Assembly (NCBI RefSeq): GCF_000306945.1
Contig: NC_018518.1
Coordinates: 3,286,001-3,350,000 of the forward strand
Source of the DNA: Bordetella pertussis 18323
GTDB taxonomy: Bacteria > Pseudomonadota > Gammaproteobacteria > Burkholderiales > Burkholderiaceae_B
DNA length: 64,000 nucleotides
Direction: 5' to 3'
Below, in pieces: positions 18,994 through 28,565 of the stretch. The translations under genes were made by a program, and so were the position numbers. Positions within the stretch are counted from its first letter, which is position 1; each line of letters opens with the position of its first letter. The notes below the pieces were generated by a model. The model did no database searches, was not told the DNA's origin, and saw only the letters and a program-made list of their open reading frames with translations.

Positions 18994-20076
18994 TCACAGA
19001 TCGTGGCCCAGCGCCGCCAGTTGCTCGGCCTGGTGCTCGGCCAGCAGCGCGCCGGTCAGCTCGTCCAGGTCGCCTTCCATGATCTGCTGCAGCTTGTACA
19101 GCGTCAGGTTGATGCGATGGTCGGTCACGCGGCCCTGCGGATAGTTATAGGTGCGGATGCGCTCGGAGCGGTCGCCCGAGCCGATCAGGCTCTTGCGCTC
19201 GGCGGCCTCCTTGCTCTGGCGTTCGCGCATTTCCTTGTCCTTCAGGCGCGCGGCCAGCACCTGCATGGCCTTGTCCTTGTTGCGATGCTGCGAGCGGTCG
19301 TCCTGGCACTCCACCACCAGGCCGGTCGGCACGTGCGTGATGCGCACCGCCGAATCGGTCTTGTTGATGTGCTGCCCGCCCGCCCCGCTGGCGCGGAACG
19401 TATCGATGCGCAGATCGCTGGGGTTGATCACGATGTCGGACATCGCGTCGGCCTCGGGCATCACCGCCACCGTGCATGCCGAGGTATGGATGCGGCCCTG
19501 CGCCTCGGTGGCCGGCACGCGCTGCACGCGATGCGCGCCGGACTCGAACTTCAGCCGGCCATAGGCGCCGTCGCCATCGATGCGCGCGATCACTTCCTTG
19601 TAGCCGCCCAGCTCCGACTCGCTCTCCGACATGATCTCCACGCGCCAACCCCGCGTTTCCGCGTAGCGCGTATACATGCGCAGCAGGTCGCCGGAGAACA
19701 GCGCGCTTTCGTCGCCGCCCGTGCCGGCACGGATTTCCAGGAACAGGCTGCGGCCATCGTCGGGGTCGCGCGGCAGCAGCAGCAACTGCAGCGCCGCCTC
19801 CATCTCCTCGATGCGCGCGCGGCCGGTCTTGATCTCGTCCTCGGCCATGGCCTTCATGTCGGGATCGGACAGCATCTCCTGCGCGGTGGCCACATCGGCC
19901 TCGACGCCCAGGAACGCATTGAACGCCTCGACGACCGGCTCCAGCTCGGCGCGCTCGCGCGACAGCTTGCGAAAACGGTCCATATCGGCCGCCGTTTCCG
20001 GCTCGGCCAGCAAGGCGTCGACTTCGATGAGACGGTGGGCCAACTGCTCGAGTCGGCTGCGCATGGACGGTTTCAT
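18994..20076 (-). CDS. prfA: Peptide chain release factor 1
   Basis: A 360-residue RF1, which reads UAA and UAG. The stop-codon-recognising PAT tripeptide is at residues 188-190 (RVPATEAQG) and the catalytic GGQ at 233-235 ([11 protein letters not shown]). Length and domain order are standard. Its neighbours hemA upstream and prmC downstream form the widespread hemA-prfA-prmC arrangement. Confidence 0.98.
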   Translation of the reverse strand: MKPSMRSRLEQLAHRLIEVDALLAEPETAADMDRFRKLSRERAELEPVVEAFNAFLGVEADVATAQEMLSDPDMKAMAEDEIKTGRARIEEMEAALQLLLLPRDPDDGRSLFLEIRAGTGGDESALFSGDLLRMYTRYAETRGWRVEIMSESESELGGYKEVIARIDGDGAYGRLKFESGAHRVQRVPATEAQGRIHTSACTVAVMPEADAMSDIVINPSDLRIDTFRASGAGGQHINKTDSAVRITHVPTGLVVECQDDRSQHRNKDKAMQVLAARLKDKEMRERQSKEAAERKSLIGSGDRSERIRTYNYPQGRVTDHRINLTLYKLQQIMEGDLDELTGALLAEHQAEQLAALGHDL

Positions 20077-20162
20077 GGGCGTTCGGTATCAGGAAAGAAT
20101 GGACACAAGCGGACGCCCGGCGCACGAACGCCCGCCGCGAAGGCGGGGTCTGGCGCGCGCAG

Positions 20163-21437
20163 CTAACGGCGGGAATCGCGGCCGGGAAACAGGCGCGGCA
20201 CCCAGGCCAGCAGCTGGCGGCGTTCGTCGCCCTCGCTGCGGTTGAGCGCGGCCAGCGGGCCATGCAGGTACTTCTGCGTCAGCCCGTGCGCCAGCTGTTC
20301 CAGCACGGCCTCGGGCGACTCGCCGCGCGCCAGCATGCGGCGCGCGCGCTCGAGCTCGGCGGCCCGCACGTCGTCGGCGGCCTGATGCAGGTCGCGGATC
20401 ACGGGCACGACTTCGCGCGACTGCATCCAGTGCATGAAGCCCTGCACGCGCGTCTCGATGATGGCCTCGGCCTGCACCACCGCCGCGCGGCGCGCGTCGG
20501 TGCCGCTTTGCACCAGCCGGCCCAGGTCGTCCACCGAATACAGATACACGTCGTCCAGGCGGCCCACTTCGGGCTCGATATCGCGCGGCACCGCCAGGTC
20601 GATCATCACCATGGGGCGATGCCGGCGCTGGCGCGTGGCGCGCTCGACCATGCCCAGCCCCAGGATGGGCAGGGAACTGGCCGTACAGGAAACAATGACG
20701 TCGAACTCGGCCAGCCGTTCGGTCAGGTCGGCCAGCTTCATGGTCTGGGCCGAGAACCGGCCCGCCAGGGTCTCGGCGCGCTCGATGGTGCGATTGGCCA
20801 CCACCATGCTGCGCGGGCGCTGGGCCGCGAAGTGCGTGGCGCACAGTTCGATCATCTCGCCGGCGCCGATGAACAGCGTGCGCGCGTCTTCCAGCTGGCC
20901 GAACACGCGCTCGGCCAACCGCACCGCGGTGGCGGCCATCGACACCGAATGTGCGCCGATGGCGGTCTGCGAACGCACTTCCTTGGCCACCGAGAATGTG
21001 CGCTGGAACAATTGATGCAGCAGCGTGCCCAGCGCGCCGGCCTCGTTGGCCGCACGCACCGCGTCTTTCATCTGGCCCAGGATCTGCGGCTCGCCCAGCA
21101 CCATGGAATCCAGGCCGCTGGCCACGCGGAACGCATGGCGCACGGCATCGTCGTGCTGGTGGCGGTACAGGTGCGGGCGCAAGGCCGCGGCTTCCAGCCG
21201 GTTGTGCTCGGCCAGCCAGGCTGGCAGATGCTCGGCCACCTGGCCCTCGGCCGCGCAATAGAGTTCGGTACGATTACAGGTCGACAGGATCGCCGCCTCG
21301 CGCACCGCGCCGCCGAACGTCGCGCGCAGGCCTTCCAGCGCGGGCTTGACCAAGTCCACGGGCATGGAAACGCGCTCGCGCACCGAGACCGGGGCGGAGG
21401 TGTGATTCAGACCGAAGGCAAGAACGGCGACTGACAT
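20163..21437 (-). CDS. hemA: Glutamyl-tRNA reductase
   Basis: The first committed enzyme of C5 haem synthesis, reducing Glu-tRNA(Glu) to glutamate-1-semialdehyde. The 424-residue protein has the catalytic cysteine C54 in [10 protein letters not shown], the NADPH domain with GAGEMIE and ANRTIERAE, and a C-terminal dimerisation helix. It begins [17 protein letters not shown], the family start. It leads the operon hemA-prfA-prmC-grxD-ubiX; its promoter must lie in the gap of about 210 bases before the divergent tRNA-Phe promoter. Confidence 0.97.
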
Positions 21438-21650
21438 GAAAGGCTGGGATGGGCAAGCGCCCGGCGCAAAGCTGCTAATTTTGTAACAGCGACCGCCAAG
21501 GATTATACCCCGTACCCCCTGCCCGGCCCCCTATACCCCTGCGTCCGGCGCGCCGGACGCGGCGGCCCCGCCACAGCACCTGGGGTGCGCCGCTTTTGCG
21601 CAATCGCTGCGCAAGTGCGCGGCTTTTTTCACACAAGCGGGCGGTGCGCG

Positions 21651-21678
21651 TGCACAGCCGCGAAAAATTGTGTATAGT
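21651..21678 (+). promoter_or_regulatory. Putative tRNA-Phe promoter
   Basis: TGCACA (21651-21656) and TATAGT (21673-21678) are 16 bases apart and end 13 bases before the tRNA. The -35 is weak but the -10 and placement fit a stable RNA promoter. Confidence 0.5.
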
Positions 21679-21691
21679 TGCGGACTTCGTT

Positions 21692-21767
21692 GGCCTGGTA
21701 GCTCAGTCGGTAGAGCAGAGGATTGAAAATCCTTGTGTCGGTGGTTCGATTCCGCCCCAGGCCACCA
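21692..21767 (+). tRNA. tRNA-Phe (anticodon GAA)
   Basis: The 76-base sequence folds into a full cloverleaf: acceptor GGCCTGG pairs with CCAGGCC, the D-arm is GCTC/GAGC, the anticodon stem AGGAT/ATCCT carries GAA, and the T-arm has GGTTCGATTCC. The CCA end is encoded. Upstream of it, hemA runs in the opposite direction. Confidence 0.97.
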
Positions 21768-21775
21768 AGAATTCG

Positions 21776-21808
21776 ATGCCCAGCCCTTGCACTGGGCATT
21801 TTCATTTG
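21776..21808 (+). terminator. Terminator of tRNA-Phe
   Basis: ATGCCCAG (21776-21783) pairs with CTGGGCAT (21792-21799) and is followed by TTTTCATTT, eight bases after the encoded CCA. Confidence 0.85.
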
Positions 21809-21963
21809 TGCGCCAGGGGCTTGGGTGAAAAGTCTCGCCCATAACGTCCCAAGTCGTGCCGCTACATCCCGCTTGCTAAACGGGTGACAACTTCTACGTG
21901 TGTGCGATAAGGCCAAGCCTGGATCTGGTAGACCCCATAAACTCGGCATAGGGCCATATCTAG

Positions 21964-22163
21964 AGACCACACTCGCCCAAACTCGAGCCTAAGCATACTA
22001 AGCCAACAGTCACAACAGTCGACGACCAAAACCCAATAGAAGTCCGCGAACAGCAGGAGGAGCAGGCGCGCCTGGCCCGCCTGCGCACCTTCGAACTGAG
22101 CCTCGAGGAGCCGCCCCCTGTCTCCCAGAAGGTCCGCCAGTCAAGCATGACCACTTCGACTAG
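21964..22163 (+). pseudogene. Orphan coding fragment cut by IS481 copy 3
   Basis: After the tRNA-Phe terminator, about 150 bases show no gene. From 21964 a plus-strand frame runs open to the IS481 edge without a plausible start, reading ...VDDQNPIEVREQQEEQARLA followed by RLRTFELSLEEPPPVSQ. The charged composition and codon use look like real coding sequence, so this may be the middle or 5' part of a gene whose rest is missing; its other half is not on the far side of the IS. I do not recognise the family. It may have been left by a deletion or rearrangement at the IS. Confidence 0.4.
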
Positions 22164-23110
22164 GTGTGAACTGTCAATAGGTTGTATTCGTCCAGGTTGA
22201 GTCTGGAGATGGGTACAGCGCGCCCGATGCCTTGGTGGGGTCGATGCCAGTTGTAGTGGTGTAGCCAGGATTTCATGGCATCGGCTCGGTGTTGGGAGTT
22301 CTGGTAGGTGTGAGCGTAAGCCCACTCACGCAAGGCCGACTGGATGAAGCGTTCGGCCTTGCCATTGGTCTGTGGGCGGTAAGGTCGGGTAAAGCGGTGC
22401 TTGATGCCCAGCTCATGGCACAGCGCGGCGAAGGCGCGGCTGCGAAAGGCCGAGCCATTGTCGGTGAGCAAGCGCTGGATGGTCACGCCCAGGCGCTGGT
22501 AGTAGGCCACTGCGTCCTTGAGGAACTGGACGGCGCTGGGGAAGCGCTCGTCGGGGTGGATGTCGGTGAAGGCCACGCGGGCGTGGTCATCGATGGCCAC
22601 GAAGACGAAGTCCCAGCCGGCCCCCTCAACGGTATCGCGTCGGTTGCCCGTGACCCGGTGGCCAGGGCGCTGGATACGTCCCAGCTTCTTGATGTCGATG
22701 TGCAGCAGATCGCCGGGGGCCTGATGCTCGTAGCGCACCACCGGCTCGGCCGGCTCCAGGTCGGCCAGGTGCGACAGACCGGCGCGGGCCAGGACGCGGC
22801 TGACGGTGCTGGCTGACACGCCCAGCGCCTGGGCGATGCGCGCTTGGGTCAGCCGCTTGCGGCGCAGCTCCACGATAGCCAGCGCCTTGGCCGGCGCAAT
22901 CGCTCGGGGCGAGACCGTCGGGCGCGAGGACGCATCGGCCAAGCCCGCCTGGCCCTGAGCCAGGAAGCGGCCCAGCCATTTGCGCACAGTCGGCGCGGTG
23001 ACCCCATAGGCGCGGGCCGCTTCAGGCACACAAACTTGATGGGCGATCAATTGCTGGACCATTTCGAGTCGACGTAGGAAGGTCAATCGGGCATGCTTAT
23101 GGGTGTTCAT
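22160..23110 (-). CDS. IS481 transposase, copy 3
   Basis: 316 residues, intact DDE triad, ending with Thr and a TAG stop taken from the flanking ACTAGG. Identical in protein sequence to copies 2 and 5. Confidence 0.97.
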   Translation of the reverse strand: MNTHKHARLTFLRRLEMVQQLIAHQVCVPEAARAYGVTAPTVRKWLGRFLAQGQAGLADASSRPTVSPRAIAPAKALAIVELRRKRLTQARIAQALGVSASTVSRVLARAGLSHLADLEPAEPVVRYEHQAPGDLLHIDIKKLGRIQRPGHRVTGNRRDTVEGAGWDFVFVAIDDHARVAFTDIHPDERFPSAVQFLKDAVAYYQRLGVTIQRLLTDNGSAFRSRAFAALCHELGIKHRFTRPYRPQTNGKAERFIQSALREWAYAHTYQNSQHRADAMKSWLHHYNWHRPHQGIGRAVPISRLNLDEYNLLTVHT

Positions 23111-23207
23111 CCGGCCGGGCTCCTTGAGTGAACTGGGGAGTTGGCGATTTCCAGTTTCTCAAATCCGGTTCGGATGAACCATGCATACAACCTATTGAAT
23201 CTTCACA
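22165..23207 (-). mobile_element. IS481 copy 3 (complete, mismatched flanks)
   Basis: A full 1043-bp element in minus orientation. The left flank is ACTAGG (22159-22164) but the right flank is GCTAAC (23208-23213), which lacks the CTAG core, so the two sides are not a target duplication. The simplest reading is homologous recombination between two IS481 copies, or a one-sided event, that joined unrelated sequences. One base before the transposase gene distinguishes it from copies 1, 4 and 5 (AACTCCCC). Confidence 0.96.
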
Positions 23208-23305
23208 GCTAACGGGAAAAAGTGCAAACCGACACCTTAACCGATGGCGCAACATATAGCCTTTCAGGGAGCTGTCAAGGGAAATGGCCTACCTGGAATG
23301 CGGAG

Positions 23306-24778
23306 CTACAGTAGGAAGATCGTGGCCAGCCCAAGGAAAATGAAAAAGCCGAGCGAGTCGGTGGCGAAGGTCAGCAGCACCGACGAGCCGATGGCCGGGT
23401 CCTTGCCGAAGCGCGCGCGCAACATGGGCACCATGACGCCTACCGAGGCGCCGACCAGCATGTTGCAGATCATCGCGGCCATCATGACGACGGCGATGGA
23501 CAGCGAATCGGAAATGGCCCAGGCGAACAGGGCGGCCACCAGGCTGCCGCACAATCCCACCAGCAGCGTGACCAGCATTTCGCGCTTGACCAGTTGCCAG
23601 AGGTTGCGGCCGGTGATGCGGCCGACGGCCAGCGCGCGGATGATCATGGTCATGGTCTGGTTGCCGGAGTTGCCGCCGATACCCGCCACGATGGACATGA
23701 GAAACGCCAGGATCACGATGTGGCTGACGGTATCCTCGAAGCGCGAAGCCACGAACGAGGCGGTGGCCGCGGTACAGAGGTTGAACAGCAGCCAGGGGGC
23801 GCGGTTGCGCAAGGCCATGAGCACGGGCGCGAAGATGTCTTCTTCCTGCAGGCCGGCGCGCGACAGCGCCTGCTCCTGCGAGTCTTCCTGGATCACGTCC
23901 ACCACGTCGGCAATGGTGACGCGGCCGATCAGCCGGCCCTGTTCGTCGGTGACCGGGGCCGAGACCAGGTCGTAGCGTTCGAACGCGCTGGCGGCGTCGG
24001 CGTCGGAATCCAGCGGGCCCAGGGTCAGGAAATCCGAGTTCATGACCGCGCGCACTTCGGTATCGGGCTCGCTGACCAGCAGCGTGGCGATCGGCAGGAC
24101 GCCTTGCAGCTTGTCCTGGCGGTCGACCACGAAAATCTGGTCGGTGTGGTCGGGCAGTTCGTGCAGGCGGCGCAGGTAGCGCAACACCACCTCCAGCGAC
24201 ACGTCCTCGCGCACCCGGACCATTTCGAAGTCCATGATGGCGCCGACGCTGTCCTCGGGGTAGCCCATGGCCTCGAGCAGCTGGGCACGCTCTTCCTCGG
24301 TCAGGCCCTTCTGGACTTCGGCCACCACGTCGGGCGGCAGATCGGGCGCCAGGTCGGCCAGCTCGTCGGCGTCCATGCTGCCGGTGGCGGCGACCAGGTC
24401 CTGGCGGTCCATCGCCTCGATCAGCGATTCGCGCACCCAGTCTTCGACTTCGATCAGGACATCGGCATCGTGCTCGGTACTGACCAGCCGCCACACCGTC
24501 TGGCGTTCGTCCTTGGGCAGCGATTCCAGGATGAAGGCAATGTCGGCCGGGTGCAGCCCGTTGATCAGGGTCGCCAGCTCCGCCTCATGCTGGCGGTGCA
24601 CCAGGTCTTCCACCAGGTGGGCCTTGTCGTCGCCCTGTTCCTGGCGATGGACCAGGTCTTCGACCAGATGTTGCCGGCGCAGGCACTCCTGGACCTCGGC
24701 CAGTGCGTGCTGGGCGTCTTCGGGGTCGAGCCGGCGGGGCGTCGCGGGCGGCTTGGGCGTGGCGGAGGACTGCGTCAT
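23306..24778 (-). CDS. mgtE: Magnesium transporter MgtE
   Basis: A 490-residue MgtE channel. The cytoplasmic N-domain (residues ~60-165) is followed by two CBS domains (IMDFEMVRV... and ...LTLGPLDSDADAASAF) that sense Mg2+. The five-helix membrane part starts near residue 320 and carries the selectivity sequence GNSGNQTMTMIIRALAVGR. The far N-terminus has a local duplication, HLVEDLVHRQ at residues 37-46 and again at 54-63, which I have not seen as a general family feature. It follows the thioesterase gene by 10 bases and may be co-transcribed with it. Confidence 0.95.
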   Translation of the reverse strand: MTQSSATPKPPATPRRLDPEDAQHALAEVQECLRRQHLVEDLVHRQEQGDDKAHLVEDLVHRQHEAELATLINGLHPADIAFILESLPKDERQTVWRLVSTEHDADVLIEVEDWVRESLIEAMDRQDLVAATGSMDADELADLAPDLPPDVVAEVQKGLTEEERAQLLEAMGYPEDSVGAIMDFEMVRVREDVSLEVVLRYLRRLHELPDHTDQIFVVDRQDKLQGVLPIATLLVSEPDTEVRAVMNSDFLTLGPLDSDADAASAFERYDLVSAPVTDEQGRLIGRVTIADVVDVIQEDSQEQALSRAGLQEEDIFAPVLMALRNRAPWLLFNLCTAATASFVASRFEDTVSHIVILAFLMSIVAGIGGNSGNQTMTMIIRALAVGRITGRNLWQLVKREMLVTLLVGLCGSLVAALFAWAISDSLSIAVVMMAAMICNMLVGASVGVMVPMLRARFGKDPAIGSSVLLTFATDSLGFFIFLGLATIFLL

Positions 24779-24788
24779 GCAACAGGAC

Positions 24789-25199
24789 TCAAAGGGTGGG
24801 CAGCGGGCGGCTGCGCCGGGCTTCGTCGGTGGCGACGTAGGTGAGCACCGCTTCGGTGACCTTCACGACTTCGGCGTCCAGGCGCTGGCGTTCAGCATAC
24901 ACTTCGACCGACACCGTGACCGAGGTCGTGCCGGTGCGCGTGATGGAGGTATAGAAACTGAGCAGGTCGCCGACGAATACCGGTTGCTTGAACTGGAATG
25001 CGTTGACGGCCACGGTGGCCACGCGTCCGGCGGCGCGCCGGGCGGCAGGGATCGAGCCGGCGATATCCACCTGCGCCATGATCCAGCCGCCGAACACGTC
25101 GCCATGGATATTGGCATCGGCGGGCATGGGCATGACGCGCAGGACCGGCTCGCGCCCGCTGGGCAGGCTGGTGAAGGGGGATTTGGGTGGGTTGGTCAT
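24789..25199 (-). CDS. YciA-type acyl-CoA thioesterase
   Basis: A 136-residue hotdog-fold thioesterase. The motif HGDVFGGWIMAQVDIAGSI (residues ~32-50) carries the catalytic Asp and the hotdog helix typical of YciA/BACH acyl-CoA hydrolases. Such enzymes hydrolyse a broad range of short- to long-chain acyl-CoAs in the cytoplasm. It lies upstream of mgtE in the same direction; no functional link to magnesium is apparent. Confidence 0.9.
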   Translation of the reverse strand: MTNPPKSPFTSLPSGREPVLRVMPMPADANIHGDVFGGWIMAQVDIAGSIPAARRAAGRVATVAVNAFQFKQPVFVGDLLSFYTSITRTGTTSVTVSVEVYAERQRLDAEVVKVTEAVLTYVATDEARRSRPLPTL

Positions 25200-25262
25200 G
25201 CGGGCCGGCTCCTGAAGGGACCCGGCCGATTATGCAGGAAAAACGTGTCCTAAGCGCGCGGC

Positions 25263-26309
25263 TCAGGTCGCCAGCTTCACGATTCCGTAGCCGCCGAACA
25301 CCAGCCAAGCGTACAGGACCAGTCCCAGCGCCATGACGCGCGGTCCGGCCTTGCGGATCTGGGCGAAGCGGGTTTCGATTCCCAGCGCCGTCATGGCCAT
25401 GGTCAGGACGAACACATCCAGCTTGCGGATGGCGGTGACCAGGTCGGACGGCAGGATGTCGAGGGAGTTGACGATGGCCAGGACCAGGAAGCCGATCGCG
25501 AACCACGGCACCGGCAGCTTGGCGTGGGATTTGCCGTCGGCGCCGGCGGCGGCGCTGGCGCGCAGCCAGAAGCCCAGCACCAGCAGGACGGGCACCAGCA
25601 AGGCGACGCGCGTCATCTTGACGATGGTGGCGACCTCGGTCGTGGCCGGATCGATGTTGCTGGCCGCGCCGACCACCTGGGCAACCTCGTGCACGGTGCC
25701 GCCGATATAGATGCCCAGCGCCTGGGTGTCGAAGGGCAGCCAGCCGGCGTGGTAGATCACCGGGTAGAGGAACATCGAGAGCGTGCCGAACAGGACGACG
25801 GTGGCGACCGCCACTGCGCTCTTGTGAGGGGCGGCGCGCAGGGTCGGTTCGAAGGCCAGCACGGCGGCGGCGCCGCAGATCGCGCTGCCGGCGGCCGTCA
25901 GCATGGCGGTGTCGCGGTCCAGGCCGAGCAGCCGCTGGCCGGCCACCGTGCCGATGAGCAGGGTGGAGGCGACCACGCCGACCGACACCGCCAGGCCGGG
26001 CAGTCCTACCGCGGCGATTTGCTGGATGCTGATGTTCAGGCCGTAGAAGGCGACGGCGATGCGCAGCAGGCGGCGCGCCGTGAAGTGCACGCCGGCGCCC
26101 CAATCGGCCGGCATGGTGCCGCGCAGGAAATTGCTATACAGCATGCCACAGACGATGCCGACCACCAGGGGCGAGAAGCCGAATTGCCGGATGAACGGCA
26201 GGTCGGCCAGTTGCACCACGGCCGCCGCCATCAGGGCGACGAACAGGATGCCATTGAGCTTGTCGCGCCACGGGGTGGGCAAGGGCAGGGTAGAGGTAGT
26301 GGTGGTCAT
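25263..26309 (-). CDS. YeiH/UPF0324-family membrane protein (putative sulfate exporter family)
   Basis: A 348-residue, about ten-helix membrane protein of the YeiH family, with the hallmark GSAICGAAAVLAFEP and GIYIGGTVHEVAQVVGAA stretches. The open frame extends to 26396, but those residues cover the AT-rich region shared with the divergent LysR gene, so MTTTTSTLPLPTPWRDK at 26309 is preferred. In several bacteria this family pairs with a divergent LysR regulator linked to sulfonate metabolism; the substrate here is not established. Confidence 0.88.
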   Translation of the reverse strand: MTTTTSTLPLPTPWRDKLNGILFVALMAAAVVQLADLPFIRQFGFSPLVVGIVCGMLYSNFLRGTMPADWGAGVHFTARRLLRIAVAFYGLNISIQQIAAVGLPGLAVSVGVVASTLLIGTVAGQRLLGLDRDTAMLTAAGSAICGAAAVLAFEPTLRAAPHKSAVAVATVVLFGTLSMFLYPVIYHAGWLPFDTQALGIYIGGTVHEVAQVVGAASNIDPATTEVATIVKMTRVALLVPVLLVLGFWLRASAAAGADGKSHAKLPVPWFAIGFLVLAIVNSLDILPSDLVTAIRKLDVFVLTMAMTALGIETRFAQIRKAGPRVMALGLVLYAWLVFGGYGIVKLAT

Positions 26310-26415
26310 AGCGCCGTCAGCGATAACTAAATAACTGGCAGAAATATTACGACCCGGACTATTATCTGAAAAATCTTTATTTTTAATATCTATCATCAGG
26401 AATTACGATATCGGC

Positions 26416-27294
26416 ATGACACCGGAGCAATTGCTTACCTTCGCCAGCGTGGCCGATGCCGGCAATATCAGCCGCGCCGCCGAACTGCTGCACCTGTCGC
26501 AGCCGGCGGTGTCCGGCCAGTTGCGCATGTTGCAGGACTGGTTCGGCGAGCCGTTGTATCGGCGCAGCGGCCATGGCATCGTCCTGACCGCGGCCGGCGA
26601 GCGGCTGGCCGAGCACGCGCGCCAACTGCGCCAGGTATACAGCCAGGCCGGCGCGCTGCGCGACGCCTGGCGCGGCCTGGAAACCGGTTCGTTGCGCCTG
26701 GGCGCCAGCACCACGCCGGCCAGCTACCTGCTGCCCGGCCTGGTGGCCGCCTTCCGGGCCCGCTACCCGGCCGTCGGCGTGCATCTGTCGGACGGCAATA
26801 CGCGCCAGATCGTCGAGCGGCTGCCGTCCCTGGACCTGGCTTTCATCGAAGGCGAAGTGCCGGCCGGCCTGCCCGCCGATACGGTGGTGCACCCCTGGCG
26901 CCAGGACGAGGTGGTGGCGATCGTGCGCTCCGACCACACGCTGGCGGGCAACGGCGCGGCCACGCTGCGCGACCTGGCGGCCTGGCCCCAGGTCACGCGC
27001 GAGCCGGGTTCGGGCGTGCGCGGGCTGGTCGAGCGCGCCTTCGCCAGCGCGGGGCTGGCGCCGGCCGTGGGGCTGGAGCTGGCGGGCGTGGAAGGGGTCA
27101 AGCAGGCGGTGCGCGCCGGCCTGGGCGTGGGCTTCGTCTCCATCATGTCGGTGCGGCACGAAGACGGCTCGCTGGCGACGCTGCGGCTGCTGCCGCGGCC
27201 GCTGACGCGCACGCTCAGCATCCTGGCGCCGCACGCCAGCGCCGCGGCGCGCGCCACCCAGCGCTTCCTGGACGCCTGCCTGGCGCTGCCCTAG
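26416..27294 (+). CDS. LysR-family transcriptional regulator
   Basis: A 292-residue LysR regulator: the N-terminal winged HTH is MTPEQLLTFASVADAGNISR then AAELLHLSQPAVSGQLRMLQ, followed by an inducer-binding domain starting near residue 90 (GSLRLGASTTPASYLLPGLV). It is divergent from the yeiH-type gene across about 105 AT-rich bases, so that gene is its most likely target and autoregulation is plausible. Its 3' end converges on the M20 amidohydrolase gene with 13 bases between. Confidence 0.95.
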   Translation: MTPEQLLTFASVADAGNISRAAELLHLSQPAVSGQLRMLQDWFGEPLYRRSGHGIVLTAAGERLAEHARQLRQVYSQAGALRDAWRGLETGSLRLGASTTPASYLLPGLVAAFRARYPAVGVHLSDGNTRQIVERLPSLDLAFIEGEVPAGLPADTVVHPWRQDEVVAIVRSDHTLAGNGAATLRDLAAWPQVTREPGSGVRGLVERAFASAGLAPAVGLELAGVEGVKQAVRAGLGVGFVSIMSVRHEDGSLATLRLLPRPLTRTLSILAPHASAAARATQRFLDACLALP

Positions 27295-27307
27295 GGGCCT
27301 GGCCGGC

Positions 27308-28489
27308 TCAGGGGCGCGCCAGCTCTACCCAGTAGGTGGCGCCCAGCGGCAACAGTTCGTCGTTGAAGTCGTAGCTGCCGTTGTGCAGCATGCAGGGGCC
27401 GGCGCCATGGCCGGCGTCGCGGTGGTCGCCCGATCCGTTGCCGATCCAGACGTAGCAGCCGGGCTTGTCCTGCAGCATGAAGGCGAAGTCCTCCGCGCCC
27501 ATGGTGGGCTGGACGTGGTCGTTGACGTTCTCCGCGCCCACGATGCCGCGCATGACGCCGGCGCAGAACGCCGATTCGGCGGGGTGGTTGATGGTGGGCG
27601 GATAGTTGCGCCGGAATTCCAGCTCGCCCTCGCAATCGAGGGCGGCACAGGTCAGGCGCGTGATTTCGCCCATGCGGCGCTCGATCAGGTCGAGCGTTTC
27701 CAGCGTGAAGGTGCGCACCGTGCCGCGCATGACGGCCTCGTTGGGCACCACCTTGTCGGCGCTGCCGGTGTGGATCTGGGTGATGCTGAGCACGGCGGCG
27801 TCGAGCGGGTTGCGGTTGCGCGTGACGATGGTCTGCAGCGATTGCGCCAGCTGCACCGCCGCCATGACCGGATCGACGCCCAGGTGCGGCATGCCGGCGT
27901 GCGTGCCCTTGCCCTTGATGTGGATCGCGAACTCGTTGCTCGAGGCCATGATGGGCCCGGCGGTCAGGCCGAACTGGCCGACTTTCATGCCCGGCCAGTT
28001 ATGCATGCCGAATACCGCTTCCATGGGGAAGCGGGTGAACAGGCCATCGTCGATCATGCGCTTGGCGCCGCCGCCGCCTTCCTCGGCCGGTTGGAAGATC
28101 ACGTACACGGTGCCGGCGAAATCGCGCTGCTGCGACAGGAAGCGCGCCGCGGCCAGCAGCATGGCGGTATGGCCATCGTGGCCGCACGCGTGCATCTTGC
28201 CCGGATTGCGGCTGGCGTGCTCGAAAGTGTTGGCTTCCTGCATGGGCAAGGCGTCCATGTCGGCGCGCAGGCCGACCGCCCGCGGGCCTTCGCGCGTGCC
28301 GCGGATGATGCCGACCACCCCCGTGCCGCCCAGGCCGCGGTCGACCTCGATGCCCCATTCCTGCAGCCTGGCCGCCACCACGTCGGCGGTGCGAAATTCC
28401 TCGAATGCCAGTTCGGGGTGCGCGTGTATGTCGCGGCGTATGGCGGCGATATCCTGGCGCCACGCGACGATGGGTTCGATCAGTTTCAT
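27308..28489 (-). CDS. M20-family amidohydrolase (hippurate hydrolase type)
   Basis: A 393-residue metallopeptidase-family amidohydrolase. The metal-binding residues are in HACGHDGHTAM (around residue 101), FQPAEEGGGG (Glu pair near residue 138) and the C-terminal GAEDFAFMLQ. The dimerisation domain lies between. Members cleave N-acyl amino acids such as hippurate or indole-acetyl conjugates; the substrate here cannot be read from sequence. No signal peptide, so cytoplasmic. It is divergent from the acyl-CoA synthetase gene. Confidence 0.93.
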   Translation of the reverse strand: MKLIEPIVAWRQDIAAIRRDIHAHPELAFEEFRTADVVAARLQEWGIEVDRGLGGTGVVGIIRGTREGPRAVGLRADMDALPMQEANTFEHASRNPGKMHACGHDGHTAMLLAAARFLSQQRDFAGTVYVIFQPAEEGGGGAKRMIDDGLFTRFPMEAVFGMHNWPGMKVGQFGLTAGPIMASSNEFAIHIKGKGTHAGMPHLGVDPVMAAVQLAQSLQTIVTRNRNPLDAAVLSITQIHTGSADKVVPNEAVMRGTVRTFTLETLDLIERRMGEITRLTCAALDCEGELEFRRNYPPTINHPAESAFCAGVMRGIVGAENVNDHVQPTMGAEDFAFMLQDKPGCYVWIGNGSGDHRDAGHGAGPCMLHNGSYDFNDELLPLGATYWVELARP

Positions 28490-28565
28490 GCCGTGGGCTC
28501 CATGCGGAAGTCCGAGGCAACAAGGTTATCATCAAACAAAACTCGAATTAATGGAGGCAAACACC

